Assembly: GCF_017876755.1 (NCBI RefSeq)
Contig: NZ_JAGIOO010000001.1
Span: forward strand, 7,673,786 to 7,737,785
Direction of reading: 5' to 3'
DNA length: 64,000 nucleotides
Source of the DNA: Crossiella equi
GTDB taxonomy: Bacteria; Actinomycetota; Actinomycetes; Mycobacteriales; Pseudonocardiaceae
Shown here: in pieces, positions 35,034 to 42,792 of the stretch
Position numbering within the stretch: position 1 is the first letter of the stretch
Layout of the letters: each line of letters starts with the position of its first letter
Program-made: the position numbers and the translations under genes
The notes under the pieces: generated by a model
What the model saw: the letters and a program-made list of their open reading frames with translations, nothing else
Database searches by the model: none
What the model was told of the DNA's origin: nothing

Positions 35034-35596
35034 GCACCCCACCCCGGCGCCGGGATGCCGCCCGTAACCAGGACCGCATCCTCGCCGTCGCCCGCGAGCT
35101 GGTGGACGAGGGCGTGCCGTTGCAGCTCAACGACGTCGCCCGCCGCGCGGGCCTCGGGGTGGGCACCGTCTACCGGCACTTCCCGACGCCGGAGGCCCTG
35201 CTGGAGACGGTGGCCACGCCCCGGCTGACCGGGCTGGCCGAGGACGGGGAGCGGGCACTGGCCGAACCGGACGCCTGGCTGGCGTTCAGCGGGTTCCTGG
35301 GGCGGGTCGTGGAGGCGCAGTTCGGCGACGCCGCGCTCTCGCCGGTCACCGCCGCGGCCGAGGACGCGCTGCCCGCCACCACCGAGCTCAAGCGGACACT
35401 GTGGACCGTCGGTGCCGAGCTGCTGGCGCGGGTCAAGGCCGCCGGGGAGGTGCGCGCGGACCTCAGCGCGGACGACCTGGTCCCGCTGATGTGCGGCATC
35501 GCCTACGCCGCCACCGTGCACGGCGGCGAGGACCGGGTGGCCACCGCGCACCGCTACCTGGCGACGATGCTGGCCGGTCTGCGCGCGCGGCGATGA
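35030..35596 (+). CDS. TetR-family repressor
   Basis: 188 residues from GTG 35030, overlapping the SDR stop. The N-terminal HTH is seen as RILAVARELVDEGVPLQLND and ARRAGLGVGTVYRHFPTPEAL. The C-terminal ligand domain is helical. The 19-bp inverted repeat before the SDR gene is the expected operator, giving a self-regulated two-gene unit that would respond to a small molecule handled by the SDR. Confidence 0.9.
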   Translation: MSTPPRRRDAARNQDRILAVARELVDEGVPLQLNDVARRAGLGVGTVYRHFPTPEALLETVATPRLTGLAEDGERALAEPDAWLAFSGFLGRVVEAQFGDAALSPVTAAAEDALPATTELKRTLWTVGAELLARVKAAGEVRADLSADDLVPLMCGIAYAATVHGGEDRVATAHRYLATMLAGLRARR

Positions 35597-35626
35597 CTTT
35601 CCGGCGCTCACCGGGTCTGTACTTGT

Positions 35627-36220
35627 GTGCAGGAGAAAACTGGGCCGCTGCTGGGCGGGATCGAGCTGCTGGGCCGCTCGGTCCGCTACGCCCTGGGCGG
35701 GCTGGCGCTGGTCACCCCGGCCCACCTGGACCTGCCCACCCCGTGCCCGGCCTGGGACGTCACCGGCCTGCTCCGGCACCTGGAGGACTCCCTGGCGGCC
35801 CTGGCCGAGGCCGCTGACCTGGGCCAGGTCGCGCTGACCCCGGCCCGCCGCGAGGCCCCGTCGCCGGACCTGCCGGGCAGCGTGCGGGTGCACGCGCTGC
35901 GGCTGCTGGACAGCTGGCACCGTGCCGGGGGCACGGACCTGGTCACGGTCGCGGGCTGCCCGCTGACCGCGGCGCTGGTCGTGGCAACCGGGGCGGTGGA
36001 GGTGGCCGTGCACGGCTGGGACCTGGCGGTGGCCTGCGACGGCGACCACCCGCTGCCGGAGTCCCTGGCCCGGGAGCTGCTGCGGCTGGCGCCGGTGTTC
36101 GTCGGGGAGGCCGACCGGCCGCACCGGTTCGCCGCGGTCGCCGAGCCCGGGCCGGACGCCGGGGCGGCGGAGCACCTGCTGGCGTTCCTGGGCCGCGACC
36201 CGGCCTGGCGGCCTGGCTAG
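35627..36220 (+). CDS. Maleylpyruvate isomerase-family (mycothiol-dependent, TIGR03086-like) protein
   Basis: 197 residues. N-terminal DinB-like helical domain with LDLPTPCPAWDVTGLLRHLEDSL and the metal-binding His in AVEVAVHGWDLAVACD; a short C-terminal domain follows. The family uses mycothiol, or only shares its fold. The function is not known. GTG start 30 bp after the tetR stop, so it may be part of the same transcript. It converges on hxlR with a 4-bp overlap. Confidence 0.82.
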   Translation: MQEKTGPLLGGIELLGRSVRYALGGLALVTPAHLDLPTPCPAWDVTGLLRHLEDSLAALAEAADLGQVALTPARREAPSPDLPGSVRVHALRLLDSWHRAGGTDLVTVAGCPLTAALVVATGAVEVAVHGWDLAVACDGDHPLPESLARELLRLAPVFVGEADRPHRFAAVAEPGPDAGAAEHLLAFLGRDPAWRPG

Positions 36221-36606
36221 ACCCGCGTGCCCCCGGTCTTCGTGCCCCCGGTCTTCGTGCCATCGAAGGCCAGCCGCGCCGCCAGCACGTCGCCCATGTG
36301 CTCGCGCGCCCACCGGTCCAGGTAGGACACCGCGTCGGCCAGGCTGCGGCCCAGGTCGGTCAGCGCGTACTCCACGCGCGGCGGCACCTCGGCGTAGGCG
36401 GTGCGGGTGAGCATGCCGTCGCGCACCAGGCTGCGCAGCGTCTGCGACAGCACCTTCTGTGAGATGCCGGAGACGGTGTGGCTGATCTCGGTGAAGCGGC
36501 GCGGGCCCTGCTCCAGGCTCAGCACGATCAGCACCGTCCACTGGTCGCCGATGCGGTCCAGCAGCTGGCGGGTCGGGCAGTCCCGGTCGTTCGGGTCGAA
36601 GTCCAT
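36217..36606 (-). CDS. HxlR-family (DUF24) redox-type regulator
   Basis: 129 residues. The winged helix covers residues 12-100 (IGDQWTVLIVLSLEQGPRRF, ISQKVLSQTLRSLVRDGML). The N-terminal Cys10 (DRDCPTRQLLDRIG) is at the position of the redox-sensing cysteine in QorR/YodB/HypR regulators of quinone and electrophile stress. The divergent neighbour is an NmrA-like quinone reductase. The 3' end has a 15-bp direct duplication giving GTKTGGTKTGG at the C-terminus. Confidence 0.88.
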   Translation of the reverse strand: MDFDPNDRDCPTRQLLDRIGDQWTVLIVLSLEQGPRRFTEISHTVSGISQKVLSQTLRSLVRDGMLTRTAYAEVPPRVEYALTDLGRSLADAVSYLDRWAREHMGDVLAARLAFDGTKTGGTKTGGTRV

Positions 36607-36632
36607 GCTCAGCTCCTTTGGTTCCTTCTAGA

Positions 36633-36659
36633 TAGTAACTGACTTCAAAGTCATTACTA
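36633..36659. promoter_or_regulatory. Candidate HxlR operator
   Basis: TAGTAACTGACTT (36633-36645) and AAGTCATTACTA (36648-36659) form a near-perfect inverted repeat with one missing base, in the divergent promoter of hxlR and the quinone reductase gene. Confidence 0.7.
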
Positions 36660-36727
36660 ACTTCTGGGAAGTATTGGGGTGGCAGGGGAGTTGGAGGCAG
36701 GTGAACACACCGAACATGGAGGCGGAA

Positions 36728-37579
36728 ATGTCAATCGTGGTGACCGGCGCTACCGGACAGCTGGGCAGGCTCGTGGTCAAGCACCTGCTGGCGCGGGTGC
36801 CCGCCGAGCAGGTCGTCGGCAGCGTGCGCAACCCGGCCAACGGCGCCGACCTGGGCATCGCGCTGCGCGAGGGCGACTTCGACCGCCCGGAGACCCTGGC
36901 CGCGGCGTTCGCGGGCGCGGACAAGCTGCTGATCATCTCCACCGACGGCGACACCGGGACCCGGCTGCGCCAGCACGCCGCCGCCGTCCAGGCGGCCCAG
37001 GCCGCGGGCGTCAGGCACATCCACTACACCTCGCTGACCAACGCGACCGACGCCAAGATCGCGCTCGCCGACGTGCACCGCCCGACCGAGGAGGCCATCC
37101 GCGCCACCGGCCTGCCGTTCACGATCCTGCGCGACAACTGGTACCTGGAGAACGACCACGGCACGATCCTGGGCGCGGCGGCCTCCGGCGTGCTGGCCAC
37201 CTCCAGCCGCGGCGGCCGCTTCGCCCCCGCGACCCGCGAGGACTTCGCGCGCGCCATCGCCGCGGTGCTGGCCACCGACGGCCACGAGAACACCGTGTAC
37301 GAGCTGGGCGCGCCGGTCTCCTACGGCTACGCCGACTTCGCGCGGGTGATCTCCGAGGTCAGCGGCAAGGAGGTCCGCTACGTCGAGGTGACCCCGGCCG
37401 AGGCCACCGCGGGCCTGCGTGGCGCGGGGCTGCCGGAGCCGCTGGTCGAGCTGATCGTGGACTACTACGACGGCCTGGGCCGGGGCGAGCTGGACCGCCC
37501 AGACGGCGCGCTGGAGCGCCTGTCCGGCCAGCCGGTCACCTCGCTGCGCGACTACGTGGCGTCGGTGCTGATCGGCTGA
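36728..37579 (+). CDS. NmrA-like NAD(P)H quinone oxidoreductase (Qor2 type)
   Basis: 283 residues. N-terminal NAD(P) motif VVTGATGQLGRLVVKHLL, then LLIISTDGD, HIHYTSLTNA and FTILRDNWYLEN, all typical of NmrA-type quinone reductases such as QorB/Qor2. ATG 36728 with GGAGG upstream (36717-36721). Divergent from a Cys-bearing HxlR regulator, as in the Corynebacterium QorR/Qor2 pair, so it probably detoxifies quinones on electrophile stress. Confidence 0.88.
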   Translation: MSIVVTGATGQLGRLVVKHLLARVPAEQVVGSVRNPANGADLGIALREGDFDRPETLAAAFAGADKLLIISTDGDTGTRLRQHAAAVQAAQAAGVRHIHYTSLTNATDAKIALADVHRPTEEAIRATGLPFTILRDNWYLENDHGTILGAAASGVLATSSRGGRFAPATREDFARAIAAVLATDGHENTVYELGAPVSYGYADFARVISEVSGKEVRYVEVTPAEATAGLRGAGLPEPLVELIVDYYDGLGRGELDRPDGALERLSGQPVTSLRDYVASVLIG

Positions 37580-37586
37580 GCCGGGC

Positions 37587-37618
37587 GGGTGAGGCCGGGC
37601 CACGCCCCGGCCTCACCC
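37587..37618. terminator. Bidirectional terminator
   Basis: GGGTGAGGCCGGG (37587-37599) pairs perfectly with CCCGGCCTCACCC (37606-37618). The right arm covers the stop codon of the convergent phosphotransferase gene. Confidence 0.75.
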
Positions 37619-38509
37619 CGTCTCCAGCGCCGACGGGTTCCCGGCCAACCACCGGACCCGGGCCGCGGCCTGGTCGGCGACCGGGTTGCCGGGCGGCCGG
37701 GTGAGCAGCTCGGTGAGGGCGAACATGTCCAGCACCCGGCCGAGGTAGGGCCAGGCCGGGTCGGGCTGGGCGGCGCCGAAGCCGTCGCGGAAGCCGGTGG
37801 TGAAGGCGGGCGGGTAGTCACGGGCGAAGCGCAGCATGTTCGCCGCGTCCCCGTACGGGCAGCCCGAGTGGGCGAACTCCCAGTCCAGCACCGCCCGCAC
37901 CCGCCACCGCCCCCCTTCCCGGGCGATGAGGAGGTTCTTCGGGTTCACATCGGCGTGCACGAGCCGGGCCACCCCGTCCACCGCGGTCAGTGCCGGGGCG
38001 TGCTCGCGGCACAGCGCCAGCCAGGCCGCGGCGGTCACCCGGTCGAGACGCGTCGTGTCACCCAGGCACTGCTCGGCGAACTCCGGGAGCTGGGCCGACC
38101 ACGGCCGTTCCGGCGCGACGGCGAGGTCGGGTCCGGTGAAGAAACCCGGGCGGGACAAGGGGATCGTGCCGATCCGGGCGATGACCTCCCCGACCTCGGC
38201 ACCCAGCTCGTGGCCGCCGTCGAGGGCCTGGCCCAGCGGGGTGCCCTCGACGAAGTCCAGGACGACCGCCGCCCGCACGCCGTCCTCCCCGGGCAGGACG
38301 TGCCGCACCGCGGGCACCGGGACCGCGGTGCGGCCCAGGGCCAGCACCGCCGCCTCGACCTCCGGCGCGGCCCCGCCCAGGCGGACCACCACGCGGTCGC
38401 CGGGCAGGTCCAGGAGGCAGGTCTCGTACGAGTAGCCGCCCGCCAGGGGGTGGACCGACCGCACCGGGCCGAGGAGGGCGGTGAGCCGGTCGAGCTCGGA
38501 GGAGCGCAT
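37613..38509 (-). CDS. Aminoglycoside phosphotransferase (APH)-fold kinase
   Basis: 298 residues from ATG 38509. Protein-kinase-like motifs: VVVRLGG near the start, the catalytic Brenner motif LVHADVNPKNLLI (Asp as base, Asn) and VLDWEFAHSGCP (DxD metal site). The family includes antibiotic kinases, choline/homoserine kinases and many uncharacterised members. The substrate is not predictable and no resistance context is present. Confidence 0.85.
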   Translation of the reverse strand: MRSSELDRLTALLGPVRSVHPLAGGYSYETCLLDLPGDRVVVRLGGAAPEVEAAVLALGRTAVPVPAVRHVLPGEDGVRAAVVLDFVEGTPLGQALDGGHELGAEVGEVIARIGTIPLSRPGFFTGPDLAVAPERPWSAQLPEFAEQCLGDTTRLDRVTAAAWLALCREHAPALTAVDGVARLVHADVNPKNLLIAREGGRWRVRAVLDWEFAHSGCPYGDAANMLRFARDYPPAFTTGFRDGFGAAQPDPAWPYLGRVLDMFALTELLTRPPGNPVADQAAARVRWLAGNPSALETG

Positions 38510-38567
38510 GCCGGGCAGTCTGGCGGAGGGCACCGACAGCCGGGCGGGCTGGGCCCGGTGCCCGGCC

Positions 38568-38598
38568 TTGCCCCTGACCCCGGGTCAACGTTCATGCT
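38568..38598 (+). promoter_or_regulatory. MerR-type promoter with 19-bp spacer
   Basis: A -35-like TTGCCC (38568-38573) and -10-like CATGCT (38593-38598) are separated by 19 bp, the long spacer characteristic of MerR promoters, and the spacer holds the palindrome TGACCCCGGGTCA (38575-38587). Transcription would begin near 38605, the A of the ATG, so the merR mRNA may be leaderless. Confidence 0.6.
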
Positions 38599-38604
38599 GG
38601 AGGC

Positions 38605-39381
38605 ATGAGCACAGCCCGGGGCATCACCATCAGCCAGGCCGCGACGTTCGCCGGGATCACGGTCAAGACCATCCGGCACTACCACCGGCTGGGCCTGCTT
38701 GAGGAACCGCGCCGCGACGCCTCCGGCTACCGCCGCTACGGCTCCACGCACCTGCTGCGCCTGGTGCGGGTGCGCACACTGGCCGCCGCGGGGGTGCCCC
38801 TGGCCGAGATCGCCGACCTGCTCGACGCCGACCCGGAGGTCTTCGCCGACGCCCTCGCCGACGTCGAGCGCGACCTCACCGAGCGCATCAACGAGCTCAT
38901 CGCGCGCCGGGACACGTTGCAGCGCTTGGCCACCGGCGACCGGGTGCTGCTGCCCGAGCACGCCTGCGCGGTGCTGGACCGCGTGACCGGGCTCGGCTTC
39001 AGCGAGGCCGAACGGGACATGACGCGCGAGGCCATGGTGCTGGTCAAGGCCCTGGCCCCGGAGGACTTCGACGGGTACGTGGCCCAGCTCGCGGCCGCGA
39101 TGGACGACCCCGAGTACCTGGTGCTGGTGCGGCGGATGCTGGCGGCGGGCGCACTGGCCGCCGACGACCCCCGGGTCGAGGAGCTGGCCACCGCGCTGGT
39201 CGGGCACTTCCTGGCCAATCCACACCTGGTGCCGGTGCTGACCGGGGCGCAGACCCGGGCGGACAGCGACCTGCGGCACCACGTGCTCACCCAGCACCGC
39301 ACCGACCAGAACCCCGGCTGGACGCGGTTGCACGAGCTGGTCGTGGCCCGGCTGCGCGAGGCGGGCCACCCGGTGCTCTAG
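38605..39381 (+). CDS. MerR-family transcriptional regulator
   Basis: 258 residues. N-terminal winged HTH (ITISQAATFAGITVKTIRHYHRLGL, residues 7-31; GYRRYGSTHLLRL) and a helical linker (DVERDLTERINELIARRD). The long C-terminal region of about 130 residues resembles TipAS/antibiotic-sensing or effector domains but no cysteine metal site is present. It probably activates its own promoter (38568-38598). Its TAG stop lies inside the target site of the adjacent IS element, which left the gene intact. Confidence 0.88.
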   Translation: MSTARGITISQAATFAGITVKTIRHYHRLGLLEEPRRDASGYRRYGSTHLLRLVRVRTLAAAGVPLAEIADLLDADPEVFADALADVERDLTERINELIARRDTLQRLATGDRVLLPEHACAVLDRVTGLGFSEAERDMTREAMVLVKALAPEDFDGYVAQLAAAMDDPEYLVLVRRMLAAGALAADDPRVEELATALVGHFLANPHLVPVLTGAQTRADSDLRHHVLTQHRTDQNPGWTRLHELVVARLREAGHPVL

Positions 39382-39382
39382 G

Positions 39383-40465
39383 TGTAGTAACTCATGACGT
39401 TGTTGCGGGCGTGTCGCCTTGAAAGCAGGGAGGACCTTCAGGCGAAGTGGATGTTCTCTACGCAACCACCGCGCACCAGAAGGTCCTCACATGCACCGTA
39501 ACGCCCGCACCACCATCCACGCACGCCAGCTCATCAACACCCGCTACCAGGCCGGGTGGCCACCGGCCCGCATCGCCGAACAACTCGGCATCTCCCGCAC
39601 CACCGTGCACAAATGGATCCACCGCTACCGCACCGAGGGTGAAGCGGGCCTGGCCGACCGCTCCTCCCGCCCCCACACCAGCCCCACCCGCACCCCCGCC
39701 GAGCTCGAGACGGCGGTTCTGGCCGCCCGGACCGAGCACCGCCGGGGCGCGGTGCACCTGGCCGGACTGCTCGGGCTGGCCGCGGCCACCGTCGGCCGGA
39801 TCCTGCGCCGACACCACGTGCCCGCACTCGCCCACCTGGACGCCGTCACCGGGCTGCCGGTGCGCCGCCGCCACACCGGGATCCGCTACCAGCGCCCGCA
39901 CCCCGGTGACCTGCTGCATGTCGATGTCAAGAAGCTCGGCCGGATCCCTGATGGTGGTGGCTGGCGCGTGCACGGTCGCAGCGAGGCCGTCCGTGGCCGG
40001 GGCAATGGCTGGGACTACCTGCACGTGGCTGTCGATGACCGTTCCCGCCTGGCCTATGTCGAGGCGTTGCCGGATGAGAAGGGTCTGACCTGCGCGGGTT
40101 TCCTGCACAGGGCCGCTTGCTGGTTCCGGGAACACGGGGTGACCGTGTTGCGGGTGCTGACCGACAACGCCAAGGCCTACCGAGTGGACCGGGACTGGCA
40201 GGCGGTCTGCACCGCCCTGGGGATCCGGCGGCGCTTCATCAAACCGGGGTGTCCCTGGACCAACGGCAAGGCCGAGCGGTTCAACCGGACGTTGCAGACC
40301 GAGTTCGCCTACGCGAGGGCCTGGACCTCCAACGACGAGCGGGTGGCGGCACTGCCGGGCTGGGTGGATCGCTACAACACCCAACGCGCCCACTCAGCCC
40401 TGGCAGGCCACCCACCGATCAGCGTCCTGGCCGGGTGAGTCTCAACAACGTCACGAGTCAGTACA
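39383..40465 (+). mobile_element. IS481-family insertion sequence, copy 1 (1083 bp)
   Basis: Ends in TGT...ACA with 23-bp imperfect terminal inverted repeats (20 of 23 match; inner part TGACGTTGTTG identical on both sides). A 6-bp target duplication TCTAGG lies at 39377-39382 and 40466-40471. One transposase gene. Next to the left end AGGACCTTC and GAAGGTCCT form a subterminal inverted repeat upstream of the transposase ATG. Confidence 0.95.
39491..40438 (+). CDS. IS481-family DDE transposase
   Basis: 315 residues from ATG 39491; the frame is open to a TTG at 39419 inside the IS, but the ATG gives the usual family length. Two N-terminal HTH units (GWPPARIAEQLGISRTTVHK; LAGLLGLAAATVGRILRRHH) precede the integrase core with Asp in LHVDVKKLGRI, Asp in VLTDNAKAYR and Glu in TNGKAERFNRTLQTEF. 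The protein is identical in copy 2, so both copies are probably recent and functional. Confidence 0.95.
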   Translation: MHRNARTTIHARQLINTRYQAGWPPARIAEQLGISRTTVHKWIHRYRTEGEAGLADRSSRPHTSPTRTPAELETAVLAARTEHRRGAVHLAGLLGLAAATVGRILRRHHVPALAHLDAVTGLPVRRRHTGIRYQRPHPGDLLHVDVKKLGRIPDGGGWRVHGRSEAVRGRGNGWDYLHVAVDDRSRLAYVEALPDEKGLTCAGFLHRAACWFREHGVTVLRVLTDNAKAYRVDRDWQAVCTALGIRRRFIKPGCPWTNGKAERFNRTLQTEFAYARAWTSNDERVAALPGWVDRYNTQRAHSALAGHPPISVLAG

Positions 40466-40473
40466 TCTAGGTC

Positions 40474-40746
40474 CTAGGAGACCGCCTCCAGCGGCAGCTC
40501 GTCGTCGCCGCGCCAGACCGCGGCCAGCTCCTGGAGCGGTACGCCGAGCGCCTCGCCCAGGCAGACGACCGTGCCGAAGCCGGGGGAGGGCAGCCGACCG
40601 GTCTCGATCTTGCGCAGGGTCTCCGGCGAGATCCCGGCCGCGTGCGCTACCTCGGTGAGCTCGCGTGCCGCCCGCGCCTGGCGCAGCAGGGCGCCGAGTC
40701 GCCTGCCAGCTTCGATCTGCTCGGGGGTGAGCGGTTGGCGAACCAT
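40474..40746 (-). CDS. XRE-type HTH regulator
   Basis: 90 residues from ATG 40746. A single HTH_XRE domain: EAGRRLGALLRQARAARELT, EVAHAAGISPETLRKIETGR, then FGTVVCLGEALGVPLQELAA. Divergent from the methionine aminopeptidase gene with two palindromic operators between them; it probably represses both. This regulator/aminopeptidase pairing occurs widely in actinobacteria (recollection, not checked). Confidence 0.85.
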   Translation of the reverse strand: MVRQPLTPEQIEAGRRLGALLRQARAARELTEVAHAAGISPETLRKIETGRLPSPGFGTVVCLGEALGVPLQELAAVWRGDDELPLEAVS

Positions 40747-40764
40747 GCGGTCCAGGATAGGACT

Positions 40765-40811
40765 GGTATTACTATACCGGCAAGTGCTACGGTGTCCGGT
40801 ATAGTAATACC
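40765..40811. promoter_or_regulatory. Twin palindromic operators between hth and map
   Basis: GGTATTACTATACCGG (40765-40780) is the exact reverse complement of 40796-40811. Each arm contains its own palindrome GGTAT-N4-ATACC; their centres are 33 bp apart, about three helical turns, so two dimers would bind the same DNA face in this divergent promoter. Confidence 0.8.
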
Positions 40812-40831
40812 AACACCCCGCGAGGTCTGCC

Positions 40832-41647
40832 GTGATCGAGTTGAAGACGCCCGCCGAGATCGACCGCATGCACGTGGCCGGGCGTTTCGTCGCCGAAGTG
40901 CTCACCGAGGTCGGCCGCCTGGCCGACGTGGGAGTCAACCTCCTGGACCTGGAGCACCACGTGCGCGGCATGATCGAACGCCGCGGCGCGCGGTCCTGCT
41001 ACTGGGACTACGCCCCGTCCTTCGGCAAGGGCCCGTTCCGCAACGTCATCTGCCTGTCGGTCAACGACGCCGTCCTGCACGGCCTGCCGCACGACCACGT
41101 CCTGCGCGACGGCGACGTGCTCACCGCCGACCTGGCTGTCAGCATCGACGGCTGGACCGCCGACTCGGCGCGCACGGTCATCGTCGGCACCCCGGCCGAG
41201 GAGGACCTGCGCCTGGTCCGCGCCACCGAGGAGGCACTGGAGGCGGCCATCGACGCGGCGCGCCCGGGCAACCGCCTCGGCGACATCTCCGCCGCGATCT
41301 GGGCGGTGGCCCGCTCGTATGGCTACCCGGTCAACACCGAGTTCGGCGGCCACGGCATCGGCCGCACCATGCACGAGGACCTGCACGTGTCCAACAAGGG
41401 CAAGGCGGGCCGGGGCCTGACCCTGCGCCCGGGCCTGACCCTGGCCCTGGAGCCCTGGTTCGCGCGCACCACCGACCGGATCGTCTTCGACGAGGACGGC
41501 TGGACCATCCGCTCGGCCGACGGCTCGCGCACCGCCCACTCCGAGCACACCGTGGCCATCACCGAGGACGGCCCGCGGGTGCTGACCCGGCGGGCGGACG
41601 AGGCGGCGGTGACCGGGGCCGCGCGGGCGGTGACCGGGGAGGCCTAG
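40832..41647 (+). CDS. map: Type I methionine aminopeptidase
   Basis: 271 residues, pita-bread fold. Metal ligands in VLTADLAVSIDGWTADSART (two Asp), the His in GHGIGRTMHED, Glu in LALEPWF and Glu in HSEHTVAITEDG. It starts IELKTPAEIDRMHVAGRFVA, typical of the family. It removes N-terminal methionine from nascent proteins. Because it has a dedicated repressor and operators it is more likely a conditional, secondary isoform than the housekeeping copy. Its TAG stop is embedded in the target site of IS copy 2. Confidence 0.9.
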   Translation: MIELKTPAEIDRMHVAGRFVAEVLTEVGRLADVGVNLLDLEHHVRGMIERRGARSCYWDYAPSFGKGPFRNVICLSVNDAVLHGLPHDHVLRDGDVLTADLAVSIDGWTADSARTVIVGTPAEEDLRLVRATEEALEAAIDAARPGNRLGDISAAIWAVARSYGYPVNTEFGGHGIGRTMHEDLHVSNKGKAGRGLTLRPGLTLALEPWFARTTDRIVFDEDGWTIRSADGSRTAHSEHTVAITEDGPRVLTRRADEAAVTGAARAVTGEA

Positions 41648-41648
41648 C

Positions 41649-42731
41649 TGTACTGACTCGTGACGTTGTTGAGACTCACCCGGCCAGGACGCTGATCGGT
41701 GGGTGGCCTGCCAGGGCTGAGTGGGCGCGTTGGGTGTTGTAGCGATCCACCCAGCCCGGCAGTGCCGCCACCCGCTCGTCGTTGGAGGTCCAGGCCCTCG
41801 CGTAGGCGAACTCGGTCTGCAACGTCCGGTTGAACCGCTCGGCCTTGCCGTTGGTCCAGGGACACCCCGGTTTGATGAAGCGCCGCCGGATCCCCAGGGC
41901 GGTGCAGACCGCCTGCCAGTCCCGGTCCACTCGGTAGGCCTTGGCGTTGTCGGTCAGCACCCGCAACACGGTCACCCCGTGTTCCCGGAACCAGCAAGCG
42001 GCCCTGTGCAGGAAACCCGCGCAGGTCAGACCCTTCTCATCCGGCAACGCCTCGACATAGGCCAGGCGGGAACGGTCATCGACAGCCACGTGCAGGTAGT
42101 CCCAGCCATTGCCCCGGCCACGGACGGCCTCGCTGCGACCGTGCACGCGCCAGCCACCACCATCAGGGATCCGGCCGAGCTTCTTGACATCGACATGCAG
42201 CAGGTCACCGGGGTGCGGGCGCTGGTAGCGGATCCCGGTGTGGCGGCGGCGCACCGGCAGCCCGGTGACGGCGTCCAGGTGGGCGAGTGCGGGCACGTGG
42301 TGTCGGCGCAGGATCCGGCCGACGGTGGCCGCGGCCAGCCCGAGCAGTCCGGCCAGGTGCACCGCGCCCCGGCGGTGCTCGGTCCGGGCGGCCAGAACCG
42401 CCGTCTCGAGCTCGGCGGGGGTGCGGGTGGGGCTGGTGTGGGGGCGGGAGGAGCGGTCGGCCAGGCCCGCTTCACCCTCGGTGCGGTAGCGGTGGATCCA
42501 TTTGTGCACGGTGGTGCGGGAGATGCCGAGTTGTTCGGCGATGCGGGCCGGTGGCCACCCGGCCTGGTAGCGGGTGTTGATGAGCTGGCGTGCGTGGATG
42601 GTGGTGCGGGCGTTACGGTGCATGTGAGGACCTTCTGGTGCGCGGTGGTTGCGTAGAGAACATCCACTTCGCCTGAAGGTCCTCCCTGCTTTCAAGGCGA
42701 CACGCCCGCAACAACGTCATGAGTTACTACA
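41649..42731 (-). mobile_element. IS481-family insertion sequence, copy 2 (1083 bp, inverted)
   Basis: Same length and terminal sequences as copy 1 but in opposite orientation. Its target duplication CCTAGC (41643-41648 and 42732-42737) differs from that of copy 1, so it inserted independently. It lies between map and the SOS-box promoter of the radical-SAM gene. Confidence 0.95.
41676..42623 (-). CDS. IS481-family DDE transposase (copy 2)
   Basis: 315 residues, identical in amino-acid sequence to the transposase at 39491-40438, with the same HTH units and DDE residues. ATG at 42623. Every other frame of this IS also translates identically to copy 1, so the two copies are essentially identical DNA. 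Confidence 0.95.
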   Translation of the reverse strand: MHRNARTTIHARQLINTRYQAGWPPARIAEQLGISRTTVHKWIHRYRTEGEAGLADRSSRPHTSPTRTPAELETAVLAARTEHRRGAVHLAGLLGLAAATVGRILRRHHVPALAHLDAVTGLPVRRRHTGIRYQRPHPGDLLHVDVKKLGRIPDGGGWRVHGRSEAVRGRGNGWDYLHVAVDDRSRLAYVEALPDEKGLTCAGFLHRAACWFREHGVTVLRVLTDNAKAYRVDRDWQAVCTALGIRRRFIKPGCPWTNGKAERFNRTLQTEFAYARAWTSNDERVAALPGWVDRYNTQRAHSALAGHPPISVLAG

Positions 42732-42767
42732 CCTAGCCCTGGGCCGTGCGGGCGGTTGCGATCACAA

Positions 42768-42783
42768 TCGAACATGTGTTCGA
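42768..42783. promoter_or_regulatory. Perfect 16-bp SOS box upstream of the interrupted radical-SAM gene
   Basis: TCGAACATGTGTTCGA is a perfect palindrome matching the mycobacterial LexA motif TCGAAC-N4-GTTCGA. It ends 9 bp before the ATG of the radical-SAM gene fragment. The orthologous Rv2578c promoter in M. tuberculosis is, to my recollection, also listed with an SOS box. Confidence 0.88.
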
Positions 42784-42792
42784 CTCCCGGGT

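Noticed and set aside
39383-42731. Composite transposon carrying hth-map between two IS copies
   Set aside because: Each IS has its own 6-bp duplication (TCTAGG; CCTAGC). The outer flanks do not match each other, so the unit did not move as one.
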